Assembly: GCA_963795485.1 (NCBI GenBank)
Contig: CAWCIL010000039.1
Span: forward strand, 496,001 to 560,000
Direction of reading: 5' to 3'
DNA: 64,000 nt
From: AP-15 sp963795485
Lineage (GTDB): Bacteria > Pseudomonadota > Alphaproteobacteria > ATCC43930 > CGMCC-115725
Below, piece by piece: positions 49,095 through 57,285 of the stretch. The position numbers and the translations under genes are program-made. The notes under the pieces were generated by a model. That model had not been told where the DNA came from. It saw only the letters and a program-made list of their open reading frames with translations, and made no database searches. Within the stretch, counting starts at the first letter, position 1, and the number at the start of each line of letters is the position of its first letter.

Positions 49095-49955
49095 TCAGTA
49101 GCTCGGCTTGGTCGCAAACGGCGTGAGCTGAAGCTCGTGGGTCCAGCACGAGCGGTCCTGGGTGTGCAAGTAATAGAACGCCTCGGCGATCTTGACCGGG
49201 TTGATCTGGAGATCGGGGCGGTTCTGGTTGCGCGGCAACGCCCGGCTGCCGGGCGAGTCGATGCTGCCGTCGATCACGATGTTGGCGACGTGCACACCGT
49301 GCTCGGAGTACTCCTCGGTCAGCACTTGCGCCAAGGTGCGCATCATGACCCGAGGATAATACAGCGACTGTCCGGTCATCCGCTTCTTGCCGCGCAGCGA
49401 GCTCGAATTGTTGGAAAAGAAGAACGACCCCGTACCTTTCTTGCGCATCGCCGGCAACACTTCCTTGGCGACTAGAAACGGGCCGCGGCAGGCGATGTGC
49501 TGCGTCGTGTCGAACATTTCGACCGGGATGTATTCGAGCAGCTCCTTATCAGCCGGCAGATCGCGGCCTTCGAGGTAGCCCGCGTTGTAGACCAGGACGT
49601 CCGGATCGCCGGCTTCGCGGCGGATTGTGGCGAACGCCGCCGCGATCGAATCCTGCGAGACGAGATCCAATTCGACGATCAGGCACTCGCCGCCCTGCTC
49701 GCGGATGGCCGCCGCCAGTTTCGCAGCATTGGCCTCCTTGCGGGTCGTCAGCACGGTGAAGAACCCCTCCTGCGCAAATTTCTGCGCGATGGCGCCGCCG
49801 ACGCCCCAGCGCACGCCCACCGGCAATTCGCTGTCGTCCACCGGGTGGCCATGCGCCAGCAACGTATTGCGCCCGTCCGACTGCCACTTCGAGGTGGCCC
49901 CGATCACCACCGCGACCGGCTTGCCCTTGGGGTTCGTTCTACGATTTTCGCTCAT
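49095..49955 (-). CDS. Atypical SDR with expanded nucleotide loop and no YxxxK
   Basis: 286-residue Rossmann protein of the SDR superfamily. The first strand PVAVVIGATSKWQ is followed by about 28 extra residues before GVRWGVGGAIAQKFAQEGFF (residues 19-54), so the normal Gly-rich loop is split by an insertion. NAG motif is at 124-126. Where classical SDRs have YxxxK, this reads SLYYPRVMMRTLAQ, with no Lys at +4. The enzyme may use another base or have lost reductase activity. C-terminus CWTHELQLTPFATKPSY. Leftward, upstream of the repeat at 50007. Confidence 0.85.
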   Translation of the reverse strand: MSENRRTNPKGKPVAVVIGATSKWQSDGRNTLLAHGHPVDDSELPVGVRWGVGGAIAQKFAQEGFFTVLTTRKEANAAKLAAAIREQGGECLIVELDLVSQDSIAAAFATIRREAGDPDVLVYNAGYLEGRDLPADKELLEYIPVEMFDTTQHIACRGPFLVAKEVLPAMRKKGTGSFFFSNNSSSLRGKKRMTGQSLYYPRVMMRTLAQVLTEEYSEHGVHVANIVIDGSIDSPGSRALPRNQNRPDLQINPVKIAEAFYYLHTQDRSCWTHELQLTPFATKPSY

Positions 49956-50006
49956 TGGAAACCTTTCCCTTCTTACCTGCGGCGTTGGGGCGGATCGTGA
50001 GCCAGC

Positions 50007-50034
50007 AGGGCGGATCAGCAAAGCGTAATCCGCC
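50007..50034. repeat. Dispersed GGCGGATCAGC repeat, copy 2
   Basis: AGGGCGGATCAGCAAAGCG followed by TAATCCGCC is a palindrome-like element; GGCGGAT pairs with ATCCGCC. It sits between the SDR and GNAT genes. Matches the copies at 34876 and 57106 in the core. Confidence 0.65.
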
Positions 50035-50076
50035 GTCTTCACCGGCAAAATGCGCTTGGCGTTTCGGCCGTGCGCG

Positions 50077-51027
50077 CTAGCGCCAGTCGTCGAGCACGTA
50101 GAGGCCCGGCCGGCTGTAGGCCGCCTCGTTCGGCCGATGCATCGTGACGACCTGCATCCGGGCGCGGAAGCCGCGCGCCAGCAGCTGCCGGTAGGCTTCC
50201 TCGCGCGCCGTGTTGACGCCGGCCAGCACGTGTTCCATGCCGACCGCACGGGCGCGCGCAGCGCAGGCGTCGAGCAGGGCCGCAAAACGGCGATCGGCGC
50301 CGAACCCCGGCCGCACCGCGCCGAACTTGACAAAGAGGCACCCCTCGCCCGCTTCGCTCGCCGGCCCCCAATGGCATACCGCAAACCCGGCGAGCCGGCT
50401 GTCGCCTTCCCATACCAGTACGGTGTCGCCCAGATTGCGCGCCGCGGCCGTGCGGATCTCGGCGCGCAGGTCGAGGCCGTCGTAAACCTCGTCGGTCAGC
50501 TCCCGTGTCGCGTCCTCCGCCGCCCGGCGCTCCTCGGGCGGCAACGCCGCATAGCTCGCCGATTGCGGCAGTGCCACGGGCGAGCCGGACGCGGGCATCG
50601 CCATGATCGGGGTTAGAGAACGCGGATAGAACCCGAATTTCTGGTACAGCCAGACATGCTTCGTGCTGTGCGGAAACGTGCACAGCCCGGCATGGCTGAC
50701 GCCCCACTCCTCGAACGCGTCGCTGACCGCGGCGACGAGCGGCTGGGCGATGCCTCGGTTCCACAAATCGGGACGGGTCGCAATCGGCCCGAAAAACCCG
50801 ACACTGCCCCATCGCGTCGCAAAGTTGAGACCGGCGAGCGCGCCCGCCTCGTCGTCGGCCGCAAACGCGACCGTGTGCTCGGCCCCGAAGCGGCCATAGA
50901 CGTAATCGAAATCGAGCCAGAAATTGTCGAGGTCCGCGACGCCAAGAAAAGTCCCGAACGCCCGCCGCACGATGCGCTGTGCTTCCGGTAGATCGGCTGC
51001 GGCCAAGGGTCGGATCACGGTGCTCAT
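50077..51027 (-). CDS. GNAT-family N-acetyltransferase with two GNAT-like halves
   Basis: 316 residues. N-terminal half has IRPLAAADLPEAQRIVRRAF, the acetyl-CoA loop region RPDLWNRGIAQPLVAAVSDA and FPHSTKHVWLYQKFGFYPRS. The C-terminal half (GDTVLVWEGDSRLAGFAVCH to EAYRQLLARGFRARMQVVTM) is a second GNAT-like fold. Two-domain GNATs of this size commonly acetylate antibiotics or amines, with one degenerate half. Follows the amidohydrolase by 17 bp, so likely co-transcribed. Confidence 0.86.
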   Translation of the reverse strand: MSTVIRPLAAADLPEAQRIVRRAFGTFLGVADLDNFWLDFDYVYGRFGAEHTVAFAADDEAGALAGLNFATRWGSVGFFGPIATRPDLWNRGIAQPLVAAVSDAFEEWGVSHAGLCTFPHSTKHVWLYQKFGFYPRSLTPIMAMPASGSPVALPQSASYAALPPEERRAAEDATRELTDEVYDGLDLRAEIRTAAARNLGDTVLVWEGDSRLAGFAVCHWGPASEAGEGCLFVKFGAVRPGFGADRRFAALLDACAARARAVGMEHVLAGVNTAREEAYRQLLARGFRARMQVVTMHRPNEAAYSRPGLYVLDDWR

Positions 51028-51044
51028 TTTCGCCACCCTGTTCG

Positions 51045-51872
51045 TCAGCCGGCGCGGTCCCAGCCCCACCACGCGCACAGCGCCTCGCCCATGACGAGGT
51101 CGAGATCGCGGCCCTTGAGCCACGGCAATTCCTCGGTGAACATCGTCACGCACTCCCGCCACGAGCACGGCATCTTCGAAATGTCGGTGCCCCAGAACAT
51201 GCGGCGCGGCCCAAACGCATCGTAGACCTGGCGCAGATAGGGGTGCAGCGCCGGAAACGGAAAGGCCTCGCTCGAATAGTGCGGCACGCCGGTCGCCTTG
51301 ACCGCGACGTTGGGTAATTTGGCGAGGGCCAGCAATTCCGGAATGTGGGTCATCGCGGCGGCGTCCTTCAAGGTGCTGGTGCCGCCGCGGCCGCCCAGAT
51401 GGTCGATCGTCAGGTGCAGCCCCGGGTGGCGCTCGGCGATCCGGCCAAGCTGCTCCAGCGAATCCGTCGCCAACGCGGCGATCGGCACGTCGGCCTTTTC
51501 GGCCGCCGCCCACAGCCAGTCGATCGTGCCATCGTGCAGCCACCGCCGCATCGGGTCGGCGAGAAACCCATAGCGCAGCCCGAGCATGCCCGGCTGCTCC
51601 CGCCATCGGGCGATGCGGGCGCGCGATTCCGCCCGGTCGAGCGGCACCGCCCCCATGATCGCGAACCGGCCCGGATAGTTCCGCACCGCGGCAAACGCCA
51701 ACTCGGTCGAATTCGGGTCCCACCCCGGCGGATGAATGACCGCCGCATCGACCCCGCCCTCGTCCATCAACGCAACCGCCTCCTCGGCGGTAAACGCCGT
51801 CACCTGTCGATGCGACAGATTGCTCGGCAACCCCGCCCCCCACAGATGAATTTGCGCATCGACGACCTGCAT
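51045..51872 (-). CDS. Amidohydrolase (PF04909)
   Basis: 275-residue TIM-barrel metal hydrolase without signal peptide: MQVVDAQIHLWG (HxW variant of the metal-binding motif, Q-I-H), HLTIDHLGGRGG (metal His) and FWGTDISKMP (catalytic Asp). Related to 2-pyrone-4,6-dicarboxylate or lactone hydrolases. GGGAGAGGATGG leader. Upstream of the GNAT gene in one unit; substrate unknown. Confidence 0.85.
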   Translation of the reverse strand: MQVVDAQIHLWGAGLPSNLSHRQVTAFTAEEAVALMDEGGVDAAVIHPPGWDPNSTELAFAAVRNYPGRFAIMGAVPLDRAESRARIARWREQPGMLGLRYGFLADPMRRWLHDGTIDWLWAAAEKADVPIAALATDSLEQLGRIAERHPGLHLTIDHLGGRGGTSTLKDAAAMTHIPELLALAKLPNVAVKATGVPHYSSEAFPFPALHPYLRQVYDAFGPRRMFWGTDISKMPCSWRECVTMFTEELPWLKGRDLDLVMGEALCAWWGWDRAG

Positions 51873-51990
51873 CCATCCTCTCCCTTCGTGATTGCATGCC
51901 GGAACGGCGCGCACCTCCCGGCCGGAAAGCTCTTCATGATGGGCCAGCACTCTACGCCGGACGCAAAGGCGGCCGACCCCGCGCCATCCC

Positions 51991-53401
51991 TCAGTACCGC
52001 GCGTTCCCCGGGGTTCGCGGGAACGGGATGGCGTCGCGGACGTTCGAGAGGCCGGTCACGTAGGCGAGGGTGCGCTCGAAGCCGAGGCCGAAGCCCGAAT
52101 GCGGCACCGTGCCGTAGCGGCGCAGGTCGCGGTACCAGGCGTAGTGCTCGCGGTCGATCTGGCATTCGGCCATGCGTAGGTCGAGCACGTCGAGCCGCTC
52201 CTCGCGCTGGCTGCCGCCGACGATCTCGCCGATCCCGGGGGCCAGCACGTCCATCGCCGCGACGGTCCGTCCGTCATCGTTCGCCCGCATATAGAACGCC
52301 TTGATGTCCTTTGGGTAGTTCATCACGACGACCGGGTTTTTGGCGTATCGTTCGGTCAGGTAGCGCTCGTGCTCCGACTGCAGGTCGATGCCCCAGGCGA
52401 CCGGAAACTCGAATTTCTGGCCCTTCGCCCGCTCGAGCACGGCGATGGCCTCGCTGTAATCCATCCGCACGAATTCCGAGCCGACGATGCCCTCGAGTTT
52501 CGCCACCAGCCCCTTTTCGATGCGCTCGTTGAAAAAGGCGAGGTCTTCCGCTCGTTGGTTCAGCAATGCCGTGAAGGCGTATTTCAGCAGCGCCTCGGCC
52601 AGGCTCGCATCGTCGGACAGGTCGGCAAAGGCGATCTCCGGCTCGATCATCCAGAACTCGGCGAGGTGGCGGCTGGTGTTCGAGTTCTCGGCGCGGAAGG
52701 TCGGCCCAAAGGTGTAGACCTTGGTCAACGCCAGGCAGTAGGCCTCGACATTGAGCTGCCCCGAGACCGTCAGAAACGCCTCGCGGCCAAAGAAATCCTG
52801 CGCAAAATCGACCTCGCCCTCGGCGGTGCGCGGCAGATTGGCGAGATCGAGGCTCGACACACGAAACAACGCCCCGGCCCCCTCGGCGTCCGACGCGGTG
52901 ATGATCGGCGTGTTGACCCAGAAAAAGCCGTGCTCGTCGAAAAAGCGATGGATCGCCTGCGCCAGGCTGTGCCGCACCCGCGTCGCCGCGCCGATCACGT
53001 TGGTCCGCGGCCGCAGATGCGCCACTTCGCGCAGGTATTCGAGCGTGTGCGGCTTTGGCTGGATCGGATAGGTTTCCGGGTCGTCGACCCAGCCGATCAC
53101 CTCGACGGCACTCGCCTGCATCTCGAAGGGCTGCCCTTTCGCCGGCGACGGCACGATGGTCCCGGTCGCCTCGACCGCGCAGCCGGCGGTCAGCCGCAGC
53201 ACCTCCCCGGTGTAGTTCGGCAAGGTGTTCGGCGCCACCACCTGCAGCGGATGGAACGACGATCCGTCCGAAACGTGCACAAACGAGATGCCGGCCCTCG
53301 AAGTCCCGCCTTGTGCGCACCCAACCCTTGACCGTGACCGGAGTGTCCGGCGGGGCCTCGCCGGCCAGGACCGCGCGCACACTGGGCTCTCTCCTGTCCA
53401 T
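51991..53401 (-). CDS. asnS: Asparaginyl-tRNA synthetase, frameshifted
   Basis: Class IIb aminoacyl-tRNA synthetase, about 470 residues. OB-fold anticodon domain (VTVKGWVRTRRD, then AGISFVHVSDGS in the shifted frame), motif 2 FGPTFRAENSNTSRHLAEFW and motif 3 FGLGFERTLAYVTGLSNVRD, all AsnRS-like. The shift near 53305 is one extra T before CGAGG; removing it gives RDSRAGISFV. An essential gene, so sequencing error is likely. Start at MDRREPSV (53401). The only housekeeping gene in the right half; it encodes direct Asn-tRNA formation. Confidence 0.95.
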
Positions 53402-53482
53402 CGGACGAGAGTGACTCACGCGGCGCGGCCTTGTCCAGCGGTCGCAACCGATCGAGGGACCCCGTTGATCGACGGCGGGGCC

Positions 53483-53761
53483 TCATCCCTTGCGAAAGCG
53501 CGCAGCCTCCTCGACCTCGGCCGCTGCTATCGCCCTGACAAGCGCGCCGCTCAGCTCCTTGGCCGCCTCCAGGGTCAGCTCGACCGCAACCCGCGCGCCC
53601 GGGCCCAGCGCGGCGTTGACGAAATCGATGGTGATCGCCTCTTCGAGGAGAGCGTGGTGCGGGTGGTCGTAGGACACCACCGAATGGGTCAGGTCGATCC
53701 ACCCGTCACCGCTCTTGCCAGCGCCGTCCGCGCTGACGATCTCGACGATCGAGGTGCACAT
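53483..53761 (-). CDS. Small DUF6295-like protein
   Basis: 92 residues: MCTSIVEIVSADGAGKSGDG, WIDLTHSVVSYDHPHHALLE, AITIDFVNAALGPGARVAVE and a helix LTLEAAKELSGALVRAIAAA. The DHPHHA motif with acidic neighbours could bind metal. The pattern matches a short conserved protein family without known role. Follows the dienelactone hydrolase-like gene by 26 bp, in the same direction. Confidence 0.75.
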   Translation of the reverse strand: MCTSIVEIVSADGAGKSGDGWIDLTHSVVSYDHPHHALLEEAITIDFVNAALGPGARVAVELTLEAAKELSGALVRAIAAAEVEEAARFRKG

Positions 53762-53787
53762 CGCGGTTTTCGGAGGCGCTGTCGGGA

Positions 53788-54534
53788 TTATGCGGCCAGG
53801 TGCTTGTGCAAAAACGAAAACACCTTTTGCCAGCCGTCGAGCGCCTGCTCGATGCGGTAGGCGGGCCGGTCGTAATAGAAGAAGCCGTGCCCGGCGCCGT
53901 CGTAGCGGTGAAACTCGTATTGCTTGCCGTGCTTTTTGAGCTCGGCCTCGTGCTCATTGACCTGCTCCGGGGTCGGCGAGCGATCCTCGTTGCCGAACAG
54001 ACCGAGCAGCGGGCAGGACAGGCTCTTGGTGAACTCGATTGGTGCTGTCGGCTGCTTCGGGTTCAGCTCTTCGCGGCTCATCACCACCCGGCCGCCCCAC
54101 AACTCGCACGCCGCGTTGATGCTCTTGGTATGGCAGGCAAACAGAAAGGTCTGGCGCCCGCCCGAGCAGGTGCCGAAGACCCCGACCTTGCCGTTGAGCC
54201 ACGGTTGGGCGCGCAGCCACGCGACCGCACCCTCGGTGTCGCCGATGACTTGGGCGTCGGGAACGCCGCCCTCGGCGCGCACCTTGGCGGCGACATCGTC
54301 GGCTTTGCCCTCGCCGGCGCGGTGATAGAGGTTATGGCTGATCGTCGCGTAGCCGTGATGAGCGAATTTGCGGGTCGCCTCGCGGTACCACTCGTCCCAG
54401 CCGGGCGCGTGATGCAGCAGCACCATCCCGGGAAAGGGACCCGGGCCCAACGGCCGCGCCACATAGGCCGAGATCGGCTGGTTCTTGTCGCCGCTGATCG
54501 CCATCGTCTCCGCAATCATGCCTTCATACGCCAT
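53788..54534 (-). CDS. Dienelactone hydrolase-family protein
   Basis: 248 residues. Elbow FGTCSGGR with Cys123 nucleophile, acid Asp in LFGNEDRSPTPEQV and His in GAGHGFFYYDRPAY: a complete Cys-Asp-His triad as in 4-carboxymethylenebutenolide hydrolase (clcD). Opens dienelactones of chlorocatechol degradation in known members; here only the family is clear. Start at MAYEGM. Confidence 0.9.
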   Translation of the reverse strand: MAYEGMIAETMAISGDKNQPISAYVARPLGPGPFPGMVLLHHAPGWDEWYREATRKFAHHGYATISHNLYHRAGEGKADDVAAKVRAEGGVPDAQVIGDTEGAVAWLRAQPWLNGKVGVFGTCSGGRQTFLFACHTKSINAACELWGGRVVMSREELNPKQPTAPIEFTKSLSCPLLGLFGNEDRSPTPEQVNEHEAELKKHGKQYEFHRYDGAGHGFFYYDRPAYRIEQALDGWQKVFSFLHKHLAA

Positions 54535-54678
54535 CATCGCTCTCCCTTTTGTCGATGCAGCCAGATCGCCGGATCGGTGAGTGTTCGATATTGTAATCGT
54601 TAGCGCAGACGCGCCCCCGGGTCCATCCCCGGATGACCCCGACCGAGGGGCTGCATCTTTGGCAGGTGTTGCCGATGC

Positions 54679-55416
54679 TCAGATCTGAGCCGCGCCGCCA
54701 TCGACAAACAGCTCGATCCCGTTGACGTAAGCGCTGTCGTCGGAAGCAAGGAATACCGCCGCCTTGCCGAGATCGTCGGGCGTGCCGATCCGGCCGAGCG
54801 GAACGGATGCAACCGCCTCGGCCTTTTGCTCATCCGTCATGAAATGAGCGAGGCCGGGGGTCGCCGTGTAGCCCGGGCTCAACACGTTGACCCGGATGTC
54901 GCGTCCTTTGAGGTCGACAATCCAGCCGCGTGCGAATGACCGTATTGCCGCCTTTGACGCGTTGTACACCGAGCAGGCGGGAAAGCCCTTGATCGACACC
55001 ATCGAGCCGGTCAGGATCACCGAGGAACCTTTGGTAAGCAACGGCAGCGCCTTTTGCACGGCGAACAAGAGGCCGCGCACGTTGGTATTGAACGTCCTAT
55101 CGAAATGCTCCTCGGTGATCTCTCCCAACGCGGCAAATTCGTAGACCCCGGCGTTCGCCGCCAGCACGTCGATATGCCCGGCTTGCGCCTTGACCGCTGC
55201 GTAGATGCGGTCGAGGTCGGCGAGGTTGGAGGTATCGCCTTGCATCGCGGCAGCATTGCTCCCGATCGAGGTGACGGCCTTATCCAGTTCGGATTGATGG
55301 CGGCCGGTGATAAACACGCGTGCGCCTTCCTGGGCAAAATGCTCGGCGATGCCGAGGCCGATGCCGGCGCTGCCGCCGGTCACGACAGCGATTTTGCCCG
55401 CGAGCTTGCTGGTCAT
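54679..55416 (-). CDS. Short-chain dehydrogenase/reductase
   Basis: 245-residue classical SDR: TGGSAGIG cofactor motif, ANAG, LTGSMVSIKGFPACSVYNASKAA with Ser, Tyr and Lys. Ends SAYVNGIELFVDGGAAQI. Lone gene on the left side of the SsuD-like gene, from which it diverges. Its 3' flank (near 54610-54640) has CCCCCGGGTCCATCCCCGG, another palindromic fragment. Confidence 0.92.
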   Translation of the reverse strand: MTSKLAGKIAVVTGGSAGIGLGIAEHFAQEGARVFITGRHQSELDKAVTSIGSNAAAMQGDTSNLADLDRIYAAVKAQAGHIDVLAANAGVYEFAALGEITEEHFDRTFNTNVRGLLFAVQKALPLLTKGSSVILTGSMVSIKGFPACSVYNASKAAIRSFARGWIVDLKGRDIRVNVLSPGYTATPGLAHFMTDEQKAEAVASVPLGRIGTPDDLGKAAVFLASDDSAYVNGIELFVDGGAAQI

Positions 55417-55619
55417 GTGATTTCCTTTCGAATGGGCCCGCGCCAGCGGCGATCATCCAACAACGCACGCTCCGACGTGAGCGATTATACAGACAATGGC
55501 TGGGCATTCGAGAAGAGTGAAGCCGGTCCCTCGGTCATTGTCGGGTGTGCCGGAATCGGGTTGCGCCGCCTTCGATATGGGAGGTCTGACGAGCTGCCAG
55601 AATCCAGAAAGGCGGCGCC

Positions 55620-56702
55620 ATGCCTGTGGAGATGATCGGCTGGATCGCGCCGCGGGTCGCGTCGGAGCTGATCCCGTCGGCCGGACCTCCCTTCGATGCC
55701 AACGTGATCGCCGAGACGGCGCGCATTCACGAGCGGGCCGGCTTCAACCGCGTGCTGATCGGCTACTTCTCGGACGCGCCGGACGGGTTCCTGGTCGGGG
55801 CGCATGCGGCCTCGATGACCCGGCGGCTCGGTTTCCTCTTGGCGCATCGGCCGGGGTTCGTGGCGCCCCCGGTCGCCGCCCGCAAGCTGGCGACGCTCGA
55901 CCAACTCAGCAACGGCCGTCTGGCGGTGCACATCATTGCCGGCGGCAGCGACGCCGATCAGGCCAAGGATGGCGACTGGACCGACCATGCCGCCCGCTAT
56001 CGCCGTTCCGCCGAGTACGTCTCGCTGTTGCGCCAGACCTGGACCGAGCCGGCGCCGTTCGACCACCATGGCGAGTTCTACCGCACCCGCGGGACCTGGT
56101 CGGAAATCCGCTGCCGGCAGCAGCCACATATCCCGATTTACGGCGGCGGCGGCTCCGACGCGGCGATCCGGGCATTGGCCCCGCATGTCGATGTCTACAT
56201 GCTGTGGGGCGAGCCGCTTAAGGACACCGCGTTGTTCATGGAGCGCGTACGAGGAGAGGCGGCGCTCTGCGGCCGCAAGCCGACCTTCAGCTTGTCGACC
56301 CGTCCGATCCTGGCGGCGACGGATGGCCAAGCCTGGGACCGGGCCCGGGCCATCCTTGACCGGGTGCTGGTCAATCGCGGCGCCGCCCCCGCTCCGCAGC
56401 GCCAGAACGCGGGCTCCAACCGGCTGCTGCAGGCTGCTGCGGAAGCCGAATTGCACGACACCTGCCTGTGGACCTCGCTCGCCGCCGCGACCGGCGCGCA
56501 AGGGAACTCGACGGCCTTGGTCGGCACCCCGGAAACCGTCGCCAAGGCGATGCTCGAATACTACAAGCTCGGCGCCACCAGCCTGTTGATCCGCGGCTAC
56601 GACCCGCGCCCCGACGCGGTCCAATACGGCGAAGAACTGATCCCGCGTCTGCGGCAGCTGGTCGCCGACCATGACGCCGCGAGCAGCGCCGCGATCGCCT
56701 AA
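55620..56702 (+). CDS. SsuD-like LLM flavin monooxygenase (alkanesulfonate monooxygenase family)
   Basis: 360 residues close in layout to FMNH2-dependent alkanesulfonate monooxygenase: RIHERAGFNRVLIGYFSDAP, LLAHRPGFVAPPVAARKLATLDQLSNGRLA-type core, HIIAGGSDADQAKDGDWTD, YRRSAEYVSLLRQTW and STALVGTPETVAKAMLEYY. Such enzymes release sulfite from alkanesulfonates during sulfur starvation. No ssuE reductase or ssuABC transporter is next to it, so the substrate could be different. Followed by a small gene in the same direction. Confidence 0.88.
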   Translation: MPVEMIGWIAPRVASELIPSAGPPFDANVIAETARIHERAGFNRVLIGYFSDAPDGFLVGAHAASMTRRLGFLLAHRPGFVAPPVAARKLATLDQLSNGRLAVHIIAGGSDADQAKDGDWTDHAARYRRSAEYVSLLRQTWTEPAPFDHHGEFYRTRGTWSEIRCRQQPHIPIYGGGGSDAAIRALAPHVDVYMLWGEPLKDTALFMERVRGEAALCGRKPTFSLSTRPILAATDGQAWDRARAILDRVLVNRGAAPAPQRQNAGSNRLLQAAAEAELHDTCLWTSLAAATGAQGNSTALVGTPETVAKAMLEYYKLGATSLLIRGYDPRPDAVQYGEELIPRLRQLVADHDAASSAAIA

Positions 56703-56741
56703 CCCGTTGTCGAAGTTTTCGGAGCCGCTGGAGAGAAGCCC

Positions 56742-57095
56742 ATGGCATACGACCTACCGCCTCCGGAAAAACGGCCCGAGCCCGGGTATTACTATCACTT
56801 CAAGCATGACCCGAACGGGCCTCTAAATAACTACGCCTATTACATTTATGGCATCGGCCACCACACCGAAGACGATTGCCGGCCGGCCGACGCCTTCATG
56901 CAAGTATACCGTCCGTTATACGAAGAAGCCTATGCTCACAGGAACGGCGGAATGTTCGACCTGCGCCCGTTGCACATGTTCTTCGATCCCGCCAAGTGGC
57001 AGGGAAAAGAAGTGCCGCGGTTCACCAAAATCACCGATCCGGAAGTGATCGCACAGCTAAAAGCAATCAAAGCCCGCATGTACCCGGACCCCTGA
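56742..57095 (+). CDS. Small DUF1653-like protein
   Basis: 117 residues rich in Tyr and Pro. Core pattern PGYYYHFKHDPNGPLNNYAY, GIGHHTEDDC, FMQVYRPLYEEAYAHRNGG and DLRPLHMFFDPAKW resembles DUF1653 (a YRHxKG...Y...ARHSET...YRxLY...RPxxMF scheme) with a short insertion. GGAGAGAAGCCC precedes the ATG; 39 bp after the SsuD-like gene, so likely in one transcript. Role unknown; may bind or shuttle a small molecule. Confidence 0.65.
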   Translation: MAYDLPPPEKRPEPGYYYHFKHDPNGPLNNYAYYIYGIGHHTEDDCRPADAFMQVYRPLYEEAYAHRNGGMFDLRPLHMFFDPAKWQGKEVPRFTKITDPEVIAQLKAIKARMYPDP

Positions 57096-57105
57096 CCAGC
57101 GGGTA

Positions 57106-57250
57106 TGGGGCGGATCAGCGGAGCGTAACCCATCCCGCAGGCCCTTGGCGCGAGCGATGATCGCCGGTCGACGCTACCGATTGCTTCTCGTCTTCCCGGC
57201 GCAGGCCGGGACCATGGCCGGCATGGGCACCGGCCTCTGCCGGGGTGACA
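57106..57250. repeat. Dispersed repeats: GGCGGATCAGC copy 3 (57106-57136) and CCGGCGCAGGCC element (57189-57250)
   Basis: GGGGCGGATCAGCGGAGCG and TAACCCATCCC matches the family copies at 34876 and 50007. Downstream GTCTTCCCGGCGCAGGCC, then CACCGGCCTCTGCCGGGGTG matches 33601-33663. Two repeat families side by side in a gene-free spacer. Confidence 0.6.
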
Positions 57251-57285
57251 AGGTGTTTAGGCGCCCATCCCTCAGAATTGCTCCC

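Noticed and set aside
54601..54645. G+C-rich palindromic fragment after the SDR
   Set aside because: Too short and imperfect to assign to a repeat family with confidence.
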